From: Streptomyces sp. TP-A0356
GTDB taxonomy: Bacteria; Actinomycetota; Actinomycetes; Streptomycetales; Streptomycetaceae
NCBI RefSeq assembly: GCF_001417775.1
Contig: NZ_BBZJ01000013.1
Coordinates: 186,001-250,000, forward strand
DNA: 64,000 nt
Reading direction: 5' to 3'
A model generated the notes under the pieces. That model saw nothing but the letters and a program-made list of their open reading frames with translations. It was not told the origin of the DNA and searched no databases. Of the stretch, positions 29,455-38,429 are shown piece by piece; the stretch's first letter is position 1; each line of letters starts with the position of its first letter. The position numbers and the translations under genes are program-made.

Positions 29455-31883
29455 ACGGTCACCGCCCTGCCGTCGGCACCGGTCGCGCCCCGCGTGTACC
29501 TGGGATGGATCAACCCCACGCAGGTGTACGGAAGTCCGGCGACCTCCTCCACGGGCACGCCGCGCTGCCCGGCCAGCAGGCGCACATGGTCGAGGTCTGC
29601 GCCCGCTCCGGAGCGCGCCAGGATCTTCCAGGGCACCCGGCGCAACAGCACCCGTGTGGTCTCGCCGACGCCCGGCTTGACCAGGTTGACGTCGTGGATG
29701 CCGTACTCCTCACTGATGCGTTCGACCGCCGCCCAGCCCTCCCAGGTCGGCGTGCGGTCGCCGGAGAGCAGTTCCTTGCTCTGCGCGCAGGCGGCCTCCT
29801 CGACCTCGGCGAAATGGGTGGAGACGGCGTCCAGGAAGGCGACCGACACATCCGTTCCGGCCAGTTCCCGGTAGAACTTCGCGCCGTGGTAGTCGTGCGG
29901 GCCGACCAGGTCGGCGCGCAGCACCGTGCGCGAGATCAGTCCGGAGACCGTCGAGTTGAGGCAGGCGGACGGGATCAGGAAGTCCTCGCGGGTGCCGTAC
30001 GTCCGCACGCACGAGCCCGGGTCGGCGAGCACCGCGATCTCCGGGTCGAAGCCGGTGACGCCCTCGGCGGCCTCGAACTCCCGGATCGCCTCCGCGAGTT
30101 CACGGGTGATGGCGCCCTTGCCGGTCCAGCCGTCGACGAACACGACGTCCGAGGGGTCGTGCCGGTCGGCCAGATAGCGCAGTGCGTTGGCGTCGATGCC
30201 ACGGCCGCGCACGATGGACACCGCGTAGTGCGGCAGGTCGAGACCGTGGCGGTGGCGGGCCCAACGGCGCATCAGCACGCCGACGGGGGTGCCGGCGCGT
30301 GCCAGCGAGACCAGGACGGGCCTGGGCGAGCGCTCGGCGAGGACGGTCTCGGTGACCACGCCGACCGCCTGCGCGATCCGCGCCGCCGAGGCCTCCAGCG
30401 CCGAGTGGAACAGCTCCTGGTACTGCTCGCTCGGCTGGTACTCCACCGGCAGCGACTCGGCGTAGTGCGCGCCGCCGCTCTGGATCGCCTCCTCGCGCTC
30501 CTCGGTGGGCGCCTCCAGGGTGACGTCCGAGAGGTCCTGCAGCAGCCAGCCGACCTCGTCGGGCGCGTACGAGGAGAAGGCGGGGCCGCGGAGGGGCTCG
30601 GGCAGCATGGCGGGCCTTTCGGGGGTGTACAGGGGCGCGGGGACGTAGCTGGGGACGACCGCGAGCAGCACGTGCGGGGTGTGCGCGGCGAGCCGGTCCA
30701 GCAGGCCGCCGGGGCCGTGCAGTTCGGGGGTGTCGGCCACGGAGTCCACGACGGCGACGACGGCGTCGAAGCCGGCGTCCGCGACGTTGTAGGCGTAGCG
30801 CTCGCCGGGGCCGTCGGCCGGGTTGTCGTGGGCGGGGAAGACGATCCGGCTGCGTATGGCGTAGCCGGGGTCGTCGACCGCGAGGACGGGCGAGCGCGTG
30901 GTGGTGGAGTAGCGGACCTCGGCGAGCGTGATCTGCTCCAGCTCGCGGGCGAGTCTGAGCGGCGCGTACATCAGCTCCTCGCAGCCGAGCACGAGCACGC
31001 GCCCCGCCCCGTCGGGCAGCGCCTCGGCCAGCCGCGCGGCCATCGCGGGCAGCGCGCGCTCCAGCCGGGCCCGGTGCTCGGGCGTGAAGCCGTGCCGTCC
31101 GCCGTCGGGTACCCCCCGGGGCCAGCCGAGTGCGACGCGGGTGATCGTCCCGTGCGGCTCCCGGTCGGGTACGGGCGACTCGTACCGGGCGACCAGCTCC
31201 TGCCCCCTCTCCAGCACACCTTCCGGCAGCCGTACGGTCCCGGCGGCCGCCGCGACCAGATCGATCCGGGCGCCGATCTCCCGTCCGAACTCGGTGAGGC
31301 GCCCCAGGTCGGCGGCCGAGCGCATGTCGACCAACGCGACGACGACGTACCGCTTCCTGGGGTACCGCTCGTGGAGCTCACCGATCGTGTTCAGGACCGT
31401 GTTGCCGGTCGAGAACTCGTCGTCGACCAGGACCAGCGGGCCGTCGCCCACCAGCAGCGCCGGGTCCTCCGGGAGCAGCAGATGGGAGGTGGCGTGGGAG
31501 TGGGACTCCTCGAAGCCGCCGGCCCTCGCGACGCCCTCGACGGGGCGGCGGGTGGAATGGATGCAGGGCGCGAGGCCGAGGCCGTCCGCGACGGAGTGGC
31601 CGAGGCCGGTGGCCGTCTCCGCGTACCCGAGCACGACCGCGCGGGCGGCCTCGTCGGCGCCCAGCAGGTCCCGCACCCGGCGGCCGAGCGCGAACCCGTG
31701 GCCGTGGACGACGGAGGGGAGTTGCGGGACGTGCTTGCCCAGCACGTTGGAGACGAGCAGATGCGCCCGCTTGGGGTTGCGCCGCAACGCGAGACCCACC
31801 AGCTCGGTCAGCTTCTCGTCGCCGGAGAGTTCGACGCCGAGCCGCTCGGCGACCCACGTCCCGGTCCAGACCACGTTCTTCAT
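29451..31883 (-). CDS. Fused phosphoribosyltransferase protein (PRTase_2-TRSP-PRTase_1) of the ter locus
   Basis: An 810-residue protein with two PRPP-binding loops. The N-terminal one is VLVDDEFSTGNTVLN (residues about 151-165). The C-terminal one is VVFVDGWTGKGAI (about residue 600). Between them lies a region like the TRSP domain, rich in VLVLGCEELMYAPL and YSTTTRSPVLAVDDPGY. In many bacteria the two PRTases are separate ter-operon genes, so this is a fusion. ATG 31883 has GAGGAG upstream; 31898 adds five residues. The operon order is lyase, this gene, then HAD. A ribosylation step from PRPP is likely; the acceptor is unknown. Confidence 0.88.
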   Translation of the reverse strand: MKNVVWTGTWVAERLGVELSGDEKLTELVGLALRRNPKRAHLLVSNVLGKHVPQLPSVVHGHGFALGRRVRDLLGADEAARAVVLGYAETATGLGHSVADGLGLAPCIHSTRRPVEGVARAGGFEESHSHATSHLLLPEDPALLVGDGPLVLVDDEFSTGNTVLNTIGELHERYPRKRYVVVALVDMRSAADLGRLTEFGREIGARIDLVAAAAGTVRLPEGVLERGQELVARYESPVPDREPHGTITRVALGWPRGVPDGGRHGFTPEHRARLERALPAMAARLAEALPDGAGRVLVLGCEELMYAPLRLARELEQITLAEVRYSTTTRSPVLAVDDPGYAIRSRIVFPAHDNPADGPGERYAYNVADAGFDAVVAVVDSVADTPELHGPGGLLDRLAAHTPHVLLAVVPSYVPAPLYTPERPAMLPEPLRGPAFSSYAPDEVGWLLQDLSDVTLEAPTEEREEAIQSGGAHYAESLPVEYQPSEQYQELFHSALEASAARIAQAVGVVTETVLAERSPRPVLVSLARAGTPVGVLMRRWARHRHGLDLPHYAVSIVRGRGIDANALRYLADRHDPSDVVFVDGWTGKGAITRELAEAIREFEAAEGVTGFDPEIAVLADPGSCVRTYGTREDFLIPSACLNSTVSGLISRTVLRADLVGPHDYHGAKFYRELAGTDVSVAFLDAVSTHFAEVEEAACAQSKELLSGDRTPTWEGWAAVERISEEYGIHDVNLVKPGVGETTRVLLRRVPWKILARSGAGADLDHVRLLAGQRGVPVEEVAGLPYTCVGLIHPRYTRGATGADGRAVTV

Positions 31884-31929
31884 CGACTCCTCGCCCATAC
31901 GACGTCAGGACGGCTCGCGTCCCCGGCTC

Positions 31930-33096
31930 TCAGTCCGGGAACCCGGCGGCCAGCAGATCCACGAAGCCGACGTCCTCGCGGGCGACACCGAAGACCTCGG
32001 CGCGCTGGAGGGTGCGTTCGGCCCAGGCGCGGTGCGGCTTGACCTCGTTCATCTTGTTCGTGTACGCCGAGCGCAGCACGCCCCCGCCCAGGCGCTCGGG
32101 ACGCAGGATGTCCTGGGCGTCGCTGAACTCCTCCTGGCTGACCACGGACAGCGCGTGGACCGGCATCACGTGCGAGGGGTGGATGCAGGTCTTGCCGAGC
32201 AGGCCGTTGGCACGGTCGAGGGAGATCTCGCGCAGCAGCCCGTCCAGGTCGTGCTCGATGAGAGCCTCGCGCAGCTCCTCGACCTCGCCCTCCAGGAACG
32301 GGCTGCGCCGCAGCTGCGGCTTGAACATCCGCTCCTGAACCCGGAAGTACTCCCACACGGGCCCGGTCACCGTGAATCCGGTGCCGTCGGCGCGGCCGAG
32401 GACGTTGACGACGTCGGCGATCACGGAAGCGACGATCTGGACGTCGTAGGCGGTCATGTCGGCCGCTCGGCGCAGGCCGTACGTGGAGCAGAAGTCGGTC
32501 ACGCCGAGGCGCAACGCCAGGACGCGGTCGCGGTACTTGTCGACCACGCGGAAGATGCCGTCCAGGGTCTCCCGGCGCGACTCCAGGTAGAGCAGGTCGG
32601 GCGACTCCAGGACGGGCATGGCGAACAGCCGGCGCCCGCTCGCGGCCTCGGCCGCGGTCAGCGCCTCCAGGAACGGGACGCCACGCTCCTCGGTGAACTT
32701 CGGCAGCACGAAGCCGGACAGCAGCCGGACGGCCGGGCCGAGCCGGGCGACCAGGTCGGGGATCTGCTCCGGGACCCGGACGCGGATGAAGAGCAGCGGG
32801 AGCTCGGCGTCCGGGCGGGAGGCGAGGTCGGTGAACTGCCGGACCAGGTTCTCCTCCGCGTCCACGACGTCCGCGTCGTCGATGGAGTCCTCCAGGCACA
32901 GCACCATGGAGACGACCCCGCGGCCCGCCTGCTTGACCACGTCGTCGGCGAGGCGCGGCCGGGTCGCCGGGCTGTACAGGGTGGCGCCGAGGGCAGCCGC
33001 GAGCACGCGGACCGGGGAGTCGGCGGTGAAGACGGCCGGCTCCTGGTGGAAGAGCCGCTGCCGCTCCTCGGGGGCGATGTGCCCGAAATGACGCAT
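31930..33096 (-). CDS. HpcH/HpaI aldolase/citrate-lyase-family protein of the ter locus
   Basis: A 388-residue TIM-barrel C-C lyase of the CitE-like superfamily: GATLYSPATRP, then VVSMVLCLEDSIDD (substrate or metal-binding acidic pair), FVLPKFTEE, MPVLESPDLLYLESRR and GKTCIHPSHVMPVHAL. It is first in the lyase-PRTase-HAD operon, with 46 bp to the next gene. The ATG at 33096 follows GGGAG. In Ter systems this enzyme is predicted to supply or process the carbon skeleton of an unidentified metabolite. It is divergent from the tailed TerD gene, sharing a 200-bp promoter region. Confidence 0.88.
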   Translation of the reverse strand: MRHFGHIAPEERQRLFHQEPAVFTADSPVRVLAAALGATLYSPATRPRLADDVVKQAGRGVVSMVLCLEDSIDDADVVDAEENLVRQFTDLASRPDAELPLLFIRVRVPEQIPDLVARLGPAVRLLSGFVLPKFTEERGVPFLEALTAAEAASGRRLFAMPVLESPDLLYLESRRETLDGIFRVVDKYRDRVLALRLGVTDFCSTYGLRRAADMTAYDVQIVASVIADVVNVLGRADGTGFTVTGPVWEYFRVQERMFKPQLRRSPFLEGEVEELREALIEHDLDGLLREISLDRANGLLGKTCIHPSHVMPVHALSVVSQEEFSDAQDILRPERLGGGVLRSAYTNKMNEVKPHRAWAERTLQRAEVFGVAREDVGFVDLLAAGFPD

Positions 33097-33295
33097 GAGA
33101 CTCCCGCGTGATGCTGGACGGCCCGAAATGACGTGGCCGGTAATAGTACGTAGAACTCCATGTCGTGGGTTCCCGTCGGGCATGAAGTTCAGGTAACCCG
33201 ACTGTGTCCGGGGGCGGGTCGGTGGCAGGTCGGGGGCGCGCCGGGGCCCCACCCCTGCGTTGTCGTGACCAGGACCGAGAAGGCAGGATGACGGC

Positions 33296-34207
33296 ATGAC
33301 GCACGCGATGGTGAAGGGGTCGAACGTACCGCTCCAGGCCACGGCGGTACGGGCGGTGCTGCGCTGGGCCTCGGGGCAGGGCGTCCCGGAGGTCGACGCC
33401 TCGGCGCTGCTGCTCGCTCCCGACGGGCGTGTGCGGTCCGACGAGGACTTCGTCTTCTACAACCAGCCCCGGCATCCCTCGGGGAAGGTCCGGCTGCTCG
33501 GCAAGAAGCGAGAGGCGGACGGGCCGACCGACACGATTCAGGCGGATCTGTCGGGGGTCGAGCCCGGCGTGGGACGCATCCTGCTGGTCGCCTCGGCGGA
33601 CGACGTCGCCTTCGACCGGGTGCGGGGGCTGCGGATCCTGCTGTACGACGCGGCGCGCACGGAGGGCGAGCCGCTGGCGTACTTCGACATCAAGCCGGAG
33701 ACGGGCGCGGAGACGGCACTGATCTGCGGGGAGCTGTACCGGCGGGGCGACGGCTGGAAGTTCCGGGCGCTCGGCGAGGGCTACTCGAACGGACTGAAGG
33801 GCCTCGCGAACGACTTCGGCATCTCGGTGGACGAGTCGGAGACCCCGCCGGCCGATGGGGGTACCCCCGCAGGAACGCAGCCCGGAGTCGGGGAGGGTTC
33901 GGTCCCCGTGGGGGGCACGGCGCCGGTGGCCGTCGCGCCCGAGGTGTCGGTACCCCTGCCGCCGGAGCAGCCGGTGCCGCGGCAGCCGACGTACGGGTAT
34001 CCGCCGGAGCCCGCTCAGCCGGCGGCCGCGGCGGCCACCGTGCAGCCCGCCTACGGGTATCCGCAGCCGGCGTACGGCTATCCACAGGCGCAGACGGCCG
34101 GGGCGGTCGCGCCGGCCTACGGCTACCCGCCCACGGCCGCGCCGGCACCGGACCCCAGCTTCACGCTGCCGCCGCAGGGGCCGCAGTTCATCGGGCGCCA
34201 AGGCTAG
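33296..34207 (+). CDS. TerD-domain protein with disordered YGYP-repeat tail
   Basis: A 303-residue protein. Residues about 1-185 are a TerD domain: [25 protein letters not shown], then [23 protein letters not shown] and [15 protein letters not shown]. The acidic Ca-binding loop of canonical TerD (GEGEGDD) is missing, replaced by [10 protein letters not shown]. The last 110 residues are Pro/Ala/Tyr-rich with repeats of YGYP, probably disordered. The ATG at 33296 follows AGGCAGGA. It may act as an interaction module for the Ter complex, which is inferred. Confidence 0.85.
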   Translation: MTHAMVKGSNVPLQATAVRAVLRWASGQGVPEVDASALLLAPDGRVRSDEDFVFYNQPRHPSGKVRLLGKKREADGPTDTIQADLSGVEPGVGRILLVASADDVAFDRVRGLRILLYDAARTEGEPLAYFDIKPETGAETALICGELYRRGDGWKFRALGEGYSNGLKGLANDFGISVDESETPPADGGTPAGTQPGVGEGSVPVGGTAPVAVAPEVSVPLPPEQPVPRQPTYGYPPEPAQPAAAAATVQPAYGYPQPAYGYPQAQTAGAVAPAYGYPPTAAPAPDPSFTLPPQGPQFIGRQG

Positions 34208-34229
34208 GGCCCTGGGTCCCTAGGGCCCT
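34206..34229. terminator. Stem-loop after the tailed TerD gene
   Basis: AGGGCCCT occurs at 34206-34213 and 34222-34229; as a self-complementary word the copies form an 8-bp stem with an 8-base loop. Confidence 0.5.
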
Positions 34230-34301
34230 TCTGACACCCGGGCTGTGTCCGGCGGGCCCGCGCCACGACGGCCATGACGGCCACGGCGGCCCCCGTGGCC
34301 C

Positions 34302-35036
34302 TCACGCCTTGGTCTTGTAGCCGCGGCCCCACTGCAGGCCCCACCCGTACAGGCGGTCCAGTTCCGCCTGGAAGCCGTAGACGAACTTCACCTCGCGGCG
34401 GACGACGAGCTCGCCCTTGGGGTTGTTCTCGATCATGACGACGGCGCAGGAGCGGGCCTGCGGATGGCGTTCGTCGAGGCCGATCTCGATGCGGGGGCCG
34501 TTGCTGGGGTAGAGCGTGACCACCGCGTGCGTACGGTCGAACGCGGGCGTCTGGTCGTAGATGTAGACGAAGATCAGCAGCCGCTTGAAGTCGTCCCGGT
34601 GGTCGAGGTTGACGAAGATCGTCTCACCTGTGCCGGAGCCGAACCGGTCGTCGCCGCTGAGCTTGATGTACGGAGGGTCGTTGAGCTCTCCGAAGAAGCC
34701 GCCCAGCGGTTGCACCACGCCCTTGGTGCCGTCGGTCAGCTCGTACATGCACCCCAGGTCGAGGTCGACGTTGACCATGCTCTGGGTGTGCGCCTGGACG
34801 ACCTCCGGGGTGAACAGCCGGAGGGGGTGGCGCAGCAGACCGCCCCGCTCGGGGCCGCCGATGTCCGAGGTCCGCATGCGCCACGACAGGTTGATGCGCA
34901 GATTGCCGTTCGCCGCGCCCTGTTTGGTGAGTGACACCCGGTGGTGCCGCTTGCTCAGCTCGATCGCGTTGGTCGCCGCGCTGCCCGAGTCGAACTCCGT
35001 CGCGCGCCCGCGCCACACGTTCTCCCAGAAGCCCAT
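34302..35036 (-). CDS. TerA-like tellurium-resistance/TerD-superfamily protein
   Basis: A 244-residue protein. The C-terminal two thirds match the TerA type of TerD domain: VNVDLDLGCMYELTDGTKG, VQPLGGFFGELNDPPYIKL, GDDRFGSGTGETIFVN, and RSCAVVMIENNPKGELVVRR. The first 80 residues are polar and charged (RHHRVSLTKQGAANGNLRIN). TerD-superfamily domains bind Ca2+; the DGDDR-type loop is present here as SGDDRFG. The ATG at 35036 follows GGGGGCGGG. It is part of the ter locus, about 100 bp downstream of the DUF475 start-to-stop unit on the same strand. Confidence 0.85.
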   Translation of the reverse strand: MGFWENVWRGRATEFDSGSAATNAIELSKRHHRVSLTKQGAANGNLRINLSWRMRTSDIGGPERGGLLRHPLRLFTPEVVQAHTQSMVNVDLDLGCMYELTDGTKGVVQPLGGFFGELNDPPYIKLSGDDRFGSGTGETIFVNLDHRDDFKRLLIFVYIYDQTPAFDRTHAVVTLYPSNGPRIEIGLDERHPQARSCAVVMIENNPKGELVVRREVKFVYGFQAELDRLYGWGLQWGRGYKTKA

Positions 35037-35135
35037 GCCCGCCCCCTGTACATACGGTTCAACAGCCGCGGGGCGGCCGCCGAGGACGAGTCCCCACGGC
35101 CGCCCCGAACAGAGCGTTCCTCACCCCACGGGGTG

Positions 35136-36284
35136 TCACACCCCGGACGAGACCTCAGTCTTCTCGTCCGAGTCCGTCCCCTTTCCCTCCGCCTCGGCGA
35201 GCGCCCGGTTGCGGCGCACGGAGGACCAGAAGGACCAGGCGATCAGGACCACGCCGACGAGACCGGTGATCACCTCGTTGATCTGGTACTGGATGGTGAC
35301 GAGGAGGATCACGGCGAGCGCGCCGATCGCGTAGTGCGCGCCGTGCTCCAGGTAGACGTAGTCGTCGAGGGTGCCCTGACGGACCAGGTAGACCGTCAGC
35401 GACCGGACGTACATCGCGCCGATGCCGAGGCCGAGCGCCATCAGGACGATGTCGTTCGTGATGGCGAAGGCGCCGATCACTCCGTCGAAGGAGAAGGACG
35501 CGTCCAGGACCTCCAGGTAGAGGAACATGAAGAACGCGGCCTTGCCGGCGAGGGCGACCGCCGAGCGCTGCTTGCCGGTGCGCCTGGCCTCTTCCTCCTC
35601 CTCGTGCTCGCGCTCCTCCTCTTCCTCCAGCCGGTCCTCGAAGTAGCCGGAGAGACCGCCGACGATCATGTAGGTGACCAGGCCGGCGATGCCGGCGATC
35701 AGTACCGTCTGCGCCTTGTCGACGTGCGCGCCGCCGTGCTGGTGGGCGTGGGCGGCGAAGGTCATGGAGGCGATCAGCAGGACGACCAGCGAGATGCAGA
35801 CCGACAGCATGTCGACCTTGCCGAGCTTGGCGAGCGGGCGCTCGATCCAGCGCAGCCACTGGATGTCCCGGTCCTCGAAGATGAAGTCCAGGAAGATCAT
35901 CAGCAGGAACATGCCACCGAAGGCGGCGATCGCCGGGTGGGCGTCCGTGACCAGCTGCTGGTACTGGTCCTTGTCGGTCAGCGCGAGGTTGACCGCGTCT
36001 ATCGGGCTCTTCTTCGCGGTGACGGCGACGATCACGACGGGGAAGACCAGCCGCATACCGAAGACGGCGATCAGCACGCCCACCGTGAGGAAGATCTTCT
36101 GCCAGAAGGCACTCATCTTCTTCAGGATTCCGGCGTTGACCACCGCGTTGTCGAAGGACAGCGAGATCTCCAGGATGGACAGGATCGCCACGATGCCGAG
36201 GGCGGTCCACCCCCCGTAGAGGACCGCTAGGGCCAAGCCGACCGCGGTGACCGCGAACGACCAGCCGAACGTTTTCAGAAGCAC
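35136..36284 (-). CDS. DUF475 / TerC-like integral membrane protein
   Basis: A 382-residue protein with about nine to ten membrane helices. Two TerC-family signatures are seen: EISLSFDNAVVNAGI in helix 2 and EVLDASFSFDGVIGAFAIT in the second half. An unusual acidic linker, LEEEEEREHEEEEE, lies mid-protein on one face. TerC-like proteins are the membrane partner of TerD and are tied to metal-ion (Mn/Ca) efflux in other bacteria. GTG 36284 has only a weak GGGTAG site. It precedes the TerA-like gene on the same strand. Confidence 0.88.
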   Translation of the reverse strand: MLLKTFGWSFAVTAVGLALAVLYGGWTALGIVAILSILEISLSFDNAVVNAGILKKMSAFWQKIFLTVGVLIAVFGMRLVFPVVIVAVTAKKSPIDAVNLALTDKDQYQQLVTDAHPAIAAFGGMFLLMIFLDFIFEDRDIQWLRWIERPLAKLGKVDMLSVCISLVVLLIASMTFAAHAHQHGGAHVDKAQTVLIAGIAGLVTYMIVGGLSGYFEDRLEEEEEREHEEEEEARRTGKQRSAVALAGKAAFFMFLYLEVLDASFSFDGVIGAFAITNDIVLMALGLGIGAMYVRSLTVYLVRQGTLDDYVYLEHGAHYAIGALAVILLVTIQYQINEVITGLVGVVLIAWSFWSSVRRNRALAEAEGKGTDSDEKTEVSSGV

Positions 36285-36337
36285 TGGCTACCCAATCCGT
36301 ATGTGTACGGGATCCCCGTCGCCGTACTCGGCTTTAC

Positions 36338-36367
36338 TCAACGTTGACCCCGAGTCTAGAGGGATAC
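36338..36367 (-). pseudogene. Remnant of a terD 3' end
   Basis: AACGTTGACCCCGA at 36340-36353 duplicates the 3' end of the downstream terD (36463-36476). On the minus strand the surrounding bases align with the GVNV tail and a TAA stop but lack one base. The rest of the gene is gone, so this is read as the relic of a deleted tandem terD copy. Confidence 0.4.
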
Positions 36368-36456
36368 CTCTCCCTCCGGGACACACAGGTTGGTCACGAC
36401 GGGAGAGTCACCTTGGTTCCCGTGGCCTCAGGGATCGCCCCTCGCGACAGCCGGTT

Positions 36457-37032
36457 TTACGAAACGTTGACCCCGAAGTCCAGGGCGATCCCCCGCAGAC
36501 CGGACGCGTAGCCCTGTCCCACCGCGCGGAACTTCCACTCGCCTCCGTAGCGGTAGACCTCGCCGAAGATCATGGCCGTTTCGGTGGAGGCGTCCTCGCT
36601 GAGGTCGTAGCGGGCGAGTTCCTGGCCGTCGGCCTGGTTGACGACACGGATGAAGGCGTTGCTGACCTGACCGAAGGTCTGGCCGCGCTCATCGGCCAGA
36701 TGGATGGAGACCGGGAACACGATCTTGTCGCACTGGGCCGGCACCTTGGAGAGGTCGACGATGATCGACTCGTCGTCGCCCTCGCCCTCGCCCGTGAGGT
36801 TGTCGCCGGTGTGCTGGACGGAGCCGTCCGGGCTCGTCAGCTGGTTGTAGAAGACGAACCACTCGTCACCGAGGACGCGGCCTCCGCTGCACAGCAGCGC
36901 GCTGGCGTCCAGGTCGAAGGGCGCTCCGGTGGTGGAGCGCGCGTCCCAGCCGAGCCCGATCATCACCTGCGTGAGATTCGGCGCGGCCTTGGAGAGGGAG
37001 ACGTTGCCTCCCTTGGCGAGCGTGACGCCCAT
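36457..37032 (-). CDS. terD: TerD family calcium-binding stress protein
   Basis: A 191-residue TerD at full family length. Hallmarks are [14 protein letters not shown], the calcium-loop motif [24 protein letters not shown], a [17 protein letters not shown] strand and [12 protein letters not shown]. TerD proteins bind Ca2+ and contribute to tellurite, oxidative and acid stress survival and, in Streptomyces, to development. It is a paralogue of the gene at 37741-38316 (same length, largely identical motifs) and is separated from it by a long repeat array. Confidence 0.93.
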   Translation of the reverse strand: MGVTLAKGGNVSLSKAAPNLTQVMIGLGWDARSTTGAPFDLDASALLCSGGRVLGDEWFVFYNQLTSPDGSVQHTGDNLTGEGEGDDESIIVDLSKVPAQCDKIVFPVSIHLADERGQTFGQVSNAFIRVVNQADGQELARYDLSEDASTETAMIFGEVYRYGGEWKFRAVGQGYASGLRGIALDFGVNVS

Positions 37033-37118
37033 GATCCTGATCCTCCCCGAGATACGACAACGTCCCGGGAGCGAAGCCCCCCGGGGGTGGGGGTCGATCC
37101 CCCGTGGTGGGGACCCGT

Positions 37119-37400
37119 CCCCGGTGGGGGCTGGCCCCGGTGGTGGAGGCTTGCCCCCGGTGGGGGCTGGCCCCGGTGGTGGAGGCTTGCCCCCCGGTGG
37201 GGGCTGGCCCCGGTGGTGGAGGCTTGCCCCCCGGTGCGGGCTGGCCCCGGTGGTGGAGGCTTGCCCCCCGGTGGGGGCTGGCCCCGGTGGTGGAGGCTTG
37301 CCCCCCGGTGCGGGCTGGCCCCGGTGGTGGAGGCTTGCCCCCCGGTGCGGGCTGGCCCCGGTGGTGGAGGCTTGCCCCCCGGTGGGGGCTGGCCCCCCGT
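37119..37400. repeat. Tandem array A, about 36-37-bp units
   Basis: About seven near-identical copies of a unit containing CCCCGGTGGTGGAGGCTTGC and GGTG(G/C)GGGCTGG occur between two terD genes. Units vary by a C run and one G/C change. Each unit contains complementary CCCC/GGGG blocks, so hairpins are possible. It is read in several open frames on the plus strand, but the frames shift and lack coding signs. Confidence 0.8.
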
Positions 37401-37418
37401 GGTGGGGACCTGCCCTCG

Positions 37419-37646
37419 GTAGTTGGGGCTTGCCCCGGTGGTGGGGGCTTACCCCCGGGTAGTGGGGACCTGCCCCGGTGGTGGGGACCTGCCCTCGGTA
37501 GTTGGGGCTTGCCCCGGTGGTGGGGGCTTACCCCCGGGTAGTGGGGACCTGCCCCGGTGGTGGGGACCTGCCCTCGGTAGTTGGGGCTTGCCCCGGTGGT
37601 GGGGGCTTACCCCCGGGTAGTGGGGACCTGCCCCGGTGGTAGGGGC
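37419..37646. repeat. Tandem array B, 79-bp period
   Basis: Almost three exact copies (starts at 37419, 37498 and 37577) of a 79-bp unit that begins GTAGTTGGGGCTTG. It is built from sub-blocks similar to array A (CCCCGGTGGTGGGG), so B probably arose from A-type units by higher-order duplication. No coding function is visible. Confidence 0.85.
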
Positions 37647-37670
37647 TTCGGCGGCAACCCCTGGTGTGCG

Positions 37671-37706
37671 TCCGGCGCCGCACTCCCACCGGAGTGCGGC
37701 GCCGGA
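37671..37706. terminator. 16-bp perfect stem terminator downstream of terD
   Basis: TCCGGCGCCGCACTCC (37671-37686) pairs perfectly with 37691-37706 around a CACC loop, 35 bp beyond the terD stop. Confidence 0.8.
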
Positions 37707-37740
37707 GGCGGTTGAGCCCTTGTCCGCTGCCGCGCTCGGC

Positions 37741-38316
37741 TCAGACGTTCACTCCGAAGTCCTGCGCGATCCCGCGCAGGCCCGACGCGTAGCCCTGGCC
37801 GATGGCGCGGAACTTCCACTCGGCCCCGTGGCGGTACAGCTCGCCGAAGACCATGGCGGTCTCGGTGGAGGCGTCCTCGCTCAGGTCGTACCGCGCGATC
37901 TCCTGCTGGTTGGCCTGGTTGACCACGCGGATGAACGCGTTGCGCACCTGGCCGAAGGACTGCTGGCGGTTCTCCGCGTCGTAGATCGAGACCGGGAAGA
38001 CGATCTTCTCCACGTCGGCCGGCACCGCGGCGAGGTTGACCTTGATCGCCTCGTCGTCGCCCTCGCCCTCACCCGTGAGGTTGTCGCCGGTGTGCTCCAC
38101 CGACCCGTCCGGGCTCTTGAGGTTGTTGAAGAACACGAAGTTCTGGTCGCTGCCGACCTTCCCCGACGCGTTCAGCAGCAGGGCGCTGGCGTCCAGGTCG
38201 AAGTCGCTGCCGGTCGTGGTGCGGACGTCCCAGCCCAGACCGACGAGGACCGCGGTCAGGCCCGGGGCCTCCTTGGTCAGCGATACGTTGCCGCCCTTGC
38301 TGAGGCTGACTCCCAC
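37741..38316 (-). CDS. terD: TerD family calcium-binding stress protein (paralogue 2)
   Basis: A 191-residue TerD. It starts [15 protein letters not shown] and has [44 protein letters not shown] and [20 protein letters not shown] 38316 is chosen because GGGAGGA stands just upstream and it yields the same length as its paralogue; ATG 38328 adds four residues. A strong terminator follows, then the tandem arrays. It is likely expressed in stress, with Ca-dependent assembly at the membrane. Confidence 0.93.
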   Translation of the reverse strand: MGVSLSKGGNVSLTKEAPGLTAVLVGLGWDVRTTTGSDFDLDASALLLNASGKVGSDQNFVFFNNLKSPDGSVEHTGDNLTGEGEGDDEAIKVNLAAVPADVEKIVFPVSIYDAENRQQSFGQVRNAFIRVVNQANQQEIARYDLSEDASTETAMVFGELYRHGAEWKFRAIGQGYASGLRGIAQDFGVNV

Positions 38317-38429
38317 GAGTCCTCCCATTGGTGTCCAGGGGCGGGGAGCCCCGTCGTGCGTTGGTATCGGATCAACGAGTCGATCCTAGTGACGGGTTCC
38401 CACGCCGCGCAGGCCGTGAGACCCGACGA

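Noticed and set aside
28759..32042. Long plus-strand frames opposite the ter biosynthetic operon
   Set aside because: Shadow of HAD and PRTase genes.
37078..37646. Tandem repeats as a CRISPR array or as coding sequence
   Set aside because: Units are contiguous without unique spacers, no cas genes are nearby, and the frames ([11 protein letters not shown] type) shift between units.
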